DNA from: Glandiceps talaboti
Lineage: Eukaryota; Hemichordata; Enteropneusta; Spengelidae
Reading direction: 5' to 3'
Assembly (NCBI RefSeq): GCF_964340395.1
Contig: NC_135566.1
Location: 707,501 to 769,500 of the forward strand
DNA: 62,000 bases
In this document: positions 61,301 through 62,000 of the stretch, piece by piece
How positions within the stretch are numbered: position 1 is the stretch's first letter
Layout of the letters: every line of letters begins with the position of its first letter
Translations under genes and position numbers: made by a program
The notes under the pieces: model-generated
Databases searched by the model: none
Seen by the model: only the letters and a program-made list of their open reading frames with translations
What the model was told of the DNA's origin: nothing

Positions 61301-61733
61301 TTGGGTACAAAGTCCGAAGTTCGTGAATTACCATGGTGGCCATACACATAATAAAAACACAATGTCGTTCGCAGAACATAATTAGTCCTGACGAAGATCG
61401 TTACTCTTTTTGGTCTTTACTTGCATATCTAAAATATATAAAATTGCCAAAAAGTGTTGGTGATTATCATCATCCACTTTTTAAAAGGCATAGGCATCAG
61501 ATCTGATGAGTACAAAGAAGCGGGTTTTACAAATGTTAGAATCGAATCCATGGCCGGTGTCAGTTGTTCTATTTGTGCTCTAGCAACAGGTCCATTGATG
61601 TTTAAACATAACAACATCAGACATGTGTAAGATGAGATAAACATAATACATCTAAATATGGTCAAAAGGGCAAACTTTGAGACGAAAACAGTTCAAAAAT
61701 ACTTGCACACTTACTTGCACAGGTGAGCGCCAT
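55311..61733 (-). CDS. PRPF19: Pre-mRNA-processing factor 19 (Prp19), U-box E3 ubiquitin ligase, 11 exons, complete
   Basis: Prp19 is the core of the Prp19/NTC complex that ubiquitinates spliceosomal proteins during activation; it also acts in the DNA-damage response and works as a tetramer in the nucleus. The 11 exons below join without frame error into 511 residues (human 504), from [15 protein letters not shown] to the C-terminal [12 protein letters not shown]-box about 1-70 ([32 protein letters not shown]), tetramerising coiled coil about 75-135 ([38 protein letters not shown]), a Pro/Met-rich variable linker at 131-180 ([20 protein letters not shown]), and a WD40 propeller from about 222 to the end. 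The start context CCAACATGG has A at -3 and G at +4. All introns are GT-AG. Nothing appears broken. Confidence 0.97.
55807..55912 (-). CDS. PRPF19: PRPF19 exon 10 (WD40)
   Basis: 106 nt, TGTTCTAG to AAAG/GTAGGT. It encodes [20 protein letters not shown] and [15 protein letters not shown]. Confidence 0.95.
55913..56365 (-). other. PRPF19 intron 9 with 55-bp duplication
   Basis: GACACTCAAATTTACATG...ACACAGGGTC occurs twice at about 56005-56100. Otherwise unremarkable. Confidence 0.8.
56366..56622 (-). CDS. PRPF19: PRPF19 exon 9 (WD40)
   Basis: 257 nt, TGTACCAG to GAG/GTGAGT. It encodes [40 protein letters not shown] and [20 protein letters not shown], the most conserved part of the propeller. 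Confidence 0.97.
56623..57857 (-). other. PRPF19 introns 8 and 7 (around exon 8)
   Basis: 56623-57131 and 57358-57857 are AT-rich intronic sequence. No repeat, RNA gene or coding signal on the plus strand was recognised. Confidence 0.8.
57132..57357 (-). CDS. PRPF19: PRPF19 exon 8 (WD40)
   Basis: 226 nt, AATGACAG to CATG/GTAAGT. It encodes [37 protein letters not shown] and [20 protein letters not shown], about two blades. Confidence 0.96.
57858..57967 (-). CDS. PRPF19: PRPF19 exon 7 (WD40)
   Basis: 110 nt, CTCTAAG to GAG/GTAGGG. It encodes [17 protein letters not shown] and [17 protein letters not shown], a WD40 blade with its GH dipeptide. Confidence 0.94.
57968..59163 (-). other. PRPF19 introns 6 and 5 (around exon 6)
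   Basis: (CA)n microsatellite at about 58278-58324; otherwise AT-rich with nothing recognisable. Confidence 0.8.
58478..58553 (-). CDS. PRPF19: PRPF19 exon 6 (propeller start)
   Basis: 76 nt, AAAACAG to CAG/GTGAGT. It encodes [20 protein letters not shown] and SRVLTG, the strand that opens and closes the WD40 propeller. Confidence 0.94.
59164..59280 (-). CDS. PRPF19: PRPF19 exon 5
   Basis: 117 nt, GTTACAG to CCT/GTGAGT, phase 0 at both ends. It encodes [20 protein letters not shown] and [19 protein letters not shown]. The basic ERKKRGK stretch is conserved in the family. Confidence 0.94.
59345..59445 (-). mobile_element. Decayed SINE central domain in PRPF19 intron 4
   Basis: GCAGGAGGAAACCAAAGTAC...GGGAAAAACTGTATTGTTTA and GTAGGGTCAAA...CTTCTTAC align by eye with GCAGGAGGAATTAAACCGGA, GGGGAAAACCTGCATTGTTT and GTAGAGTCAAA in the SINE at 5521-5808. 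No tRNA head or tail remains. Confidence 0.6.
59643..59800 (-). CDS. PRPF19: PRPF19 exon 4 (linker)
   Basis: 158 nt, TACTTCAG to AAG/GTAAAT. It encodes [20 protein letters not shown], a methionine- and alanine-rich stretch, then [10 protein letters not shown]. The flexible segment is somewhat longer than in vertebrates and explains most of the size difference. Confidence 0.94.
60043..60261 (-). CDS. PRPF19: PRPF19 exon 3 (coiled coil)
   Basis: 219 nt, TATTTACAG to GAAG/GTAACT. It encodes [39 protein letters not shown] and [15 protein letters not shown], the oligomerisation coiled coil, almost identical to vertebrate Prp19. Confidence 0.96.
60262..61009 (-). other. PRPF19 intron 2
   Basis: Contains a short (GGT)n at about 60610-60640 and a GATGAT run. 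Otherwise featureless. Confidence 0.8.
61010..61159 (-). CDS. PRPF19: PRPF19 exon 2 (U-box)
   Basis: 150 nt, TTTCACAG to AAAG/GTAGGC. It encodes [38 protein letters not shown] and [11 protein letters not shown], nearly the whole U-box that binds the E2 enzyme. Confidence 0.96.
61442..61630 (+). other. Open stretch of 62 codons inside PRPF19 intron 1, opposite strand
   Basis: Reads on the plus strand, in part, [19 protein letters not shown] and then [15 protein letters not shown], to TAA at 61628-61630. The EAGFxNV pattern is reminiscent of the C-terminus of SAM-dependent methyltransferases, but the match is short and from memory. There is no upstream Met before position 61550 and no clear splice acceptor. 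Could be a retrocopy or exon scrap, or chance. Confidence 0.25.
61715..61733 (-). CDS. PRPF19: PRPF19 exon 1 (start codon)
   Basis: 19 nt coding, ATGGCGCTCACCTGTGCAA followed by GTAAGT. It encodes MALTCA plus the first base of the Ile codon. Human Prp19 begins [15 protein letters not shown], so the start and splice fit exactly. Confidence 0.92.
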
Positions 61734-62000
61734 GTTGGATCAGCGTGTTATTACCAAGCATCATGGGAAATCAATTTTACTGTTGTACAATAGTTATTTT
61801 TATTGACATGTAGAAAAAATATTTAGTTTGAAGCAAAACAAGTTTAAATAGTTATAAAGTTATTCTTAAAAATGAAAGTACTTATTTCGATAAAAGGGGA
61901 GTATTCGTGATGAGGACAACTGGTAACCTTTGACCTGACTGGTAAACAGCAAATAGGAAGTCGCCACACATCAGGAAGAGCAAGTAAAAAAGAGATCGAC
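61734..62000 (-). promoter_or_regulatory. PRPF19: PRPF19 5' UTR and promoter region
   Basis: Sequence immediately upstream of the Prp19 start codon. No TATA box at a convincing distance and no strong CpG island is seen. The transcription start cannot be placed; a housekeeping promoter is expected here from gene position only. Confidence 0.4.

Overview
The window is nuclear DNA of an animal. It is AT-rich and intron-rich, with GT-AG splice junctions throughout, two conserved metazoan genes in many short exons, non-LTR retrotransposon and tRNA-derived SINE remnants, and an exceptional load of tandem repeats. The proteins look vertebrate-like, but the SINE type and repeat style suggest an invertebrate such as a marine lophotrochozoan or invertebrate deuterostome. 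The phylum cannot be fixed from the sequence alone. No prokaryotic, viral or CRISPR feature is present.

Positions 1-49504 (+ strand) hold all but the 5' end of a Ras GTPase-activating protein of the GAP1 family (RASAL1/RASA4-CAPRI type). Eighteen coding exons can be placed, from the second half of the first C2 domain (15531) to the stop codon (49504). They encode C2A (partial), C2B, RasGAP, PH and a BTK zinc motif, about 793 residues including a 27-nt microexon at 39080-39106. The first coding exon was not found and presumably lies upstream, so 1-15530 reads as part of one long intron.

The introns carry the unusual material. It includes a tRNA-derived SINE whose tRNA head has expanded into a 50-bp tandem array (5521-6246), interleaved inverted repeats (6690-6933), a 31-bp minisatellite just upstream of a splice acceptor (20135-20877), and a composite 57-bp block/(TG)n array (27838-28520). 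There is also a broken LINE reverse transcriptase (28836-29513) and an 865-bp (GGAT)n tract (33739-34603). Most striking is a 2.7-kb array of about 31 copies of a roughly 92-bp unit whose core is the 3' end and donor site of the exon immediately before it (41404-44166).

Positions 49505-55310 separate two convergent genes and hold mainly two minisatellites. Positions 55311-61733 (- strand) hold the complete coding region of PRPF19/Prp19, the spliceosomal U-box E3 ubiquitin ligase, in 11 exons encoding 511 residues (U-box, coiled coil, WD40 propeller). The two genes are functionally unrelated (Ras signalling at the membrane; pre-mRNA splicing in the nucleus). Their convergent arrangement does not suggest co-regulation.
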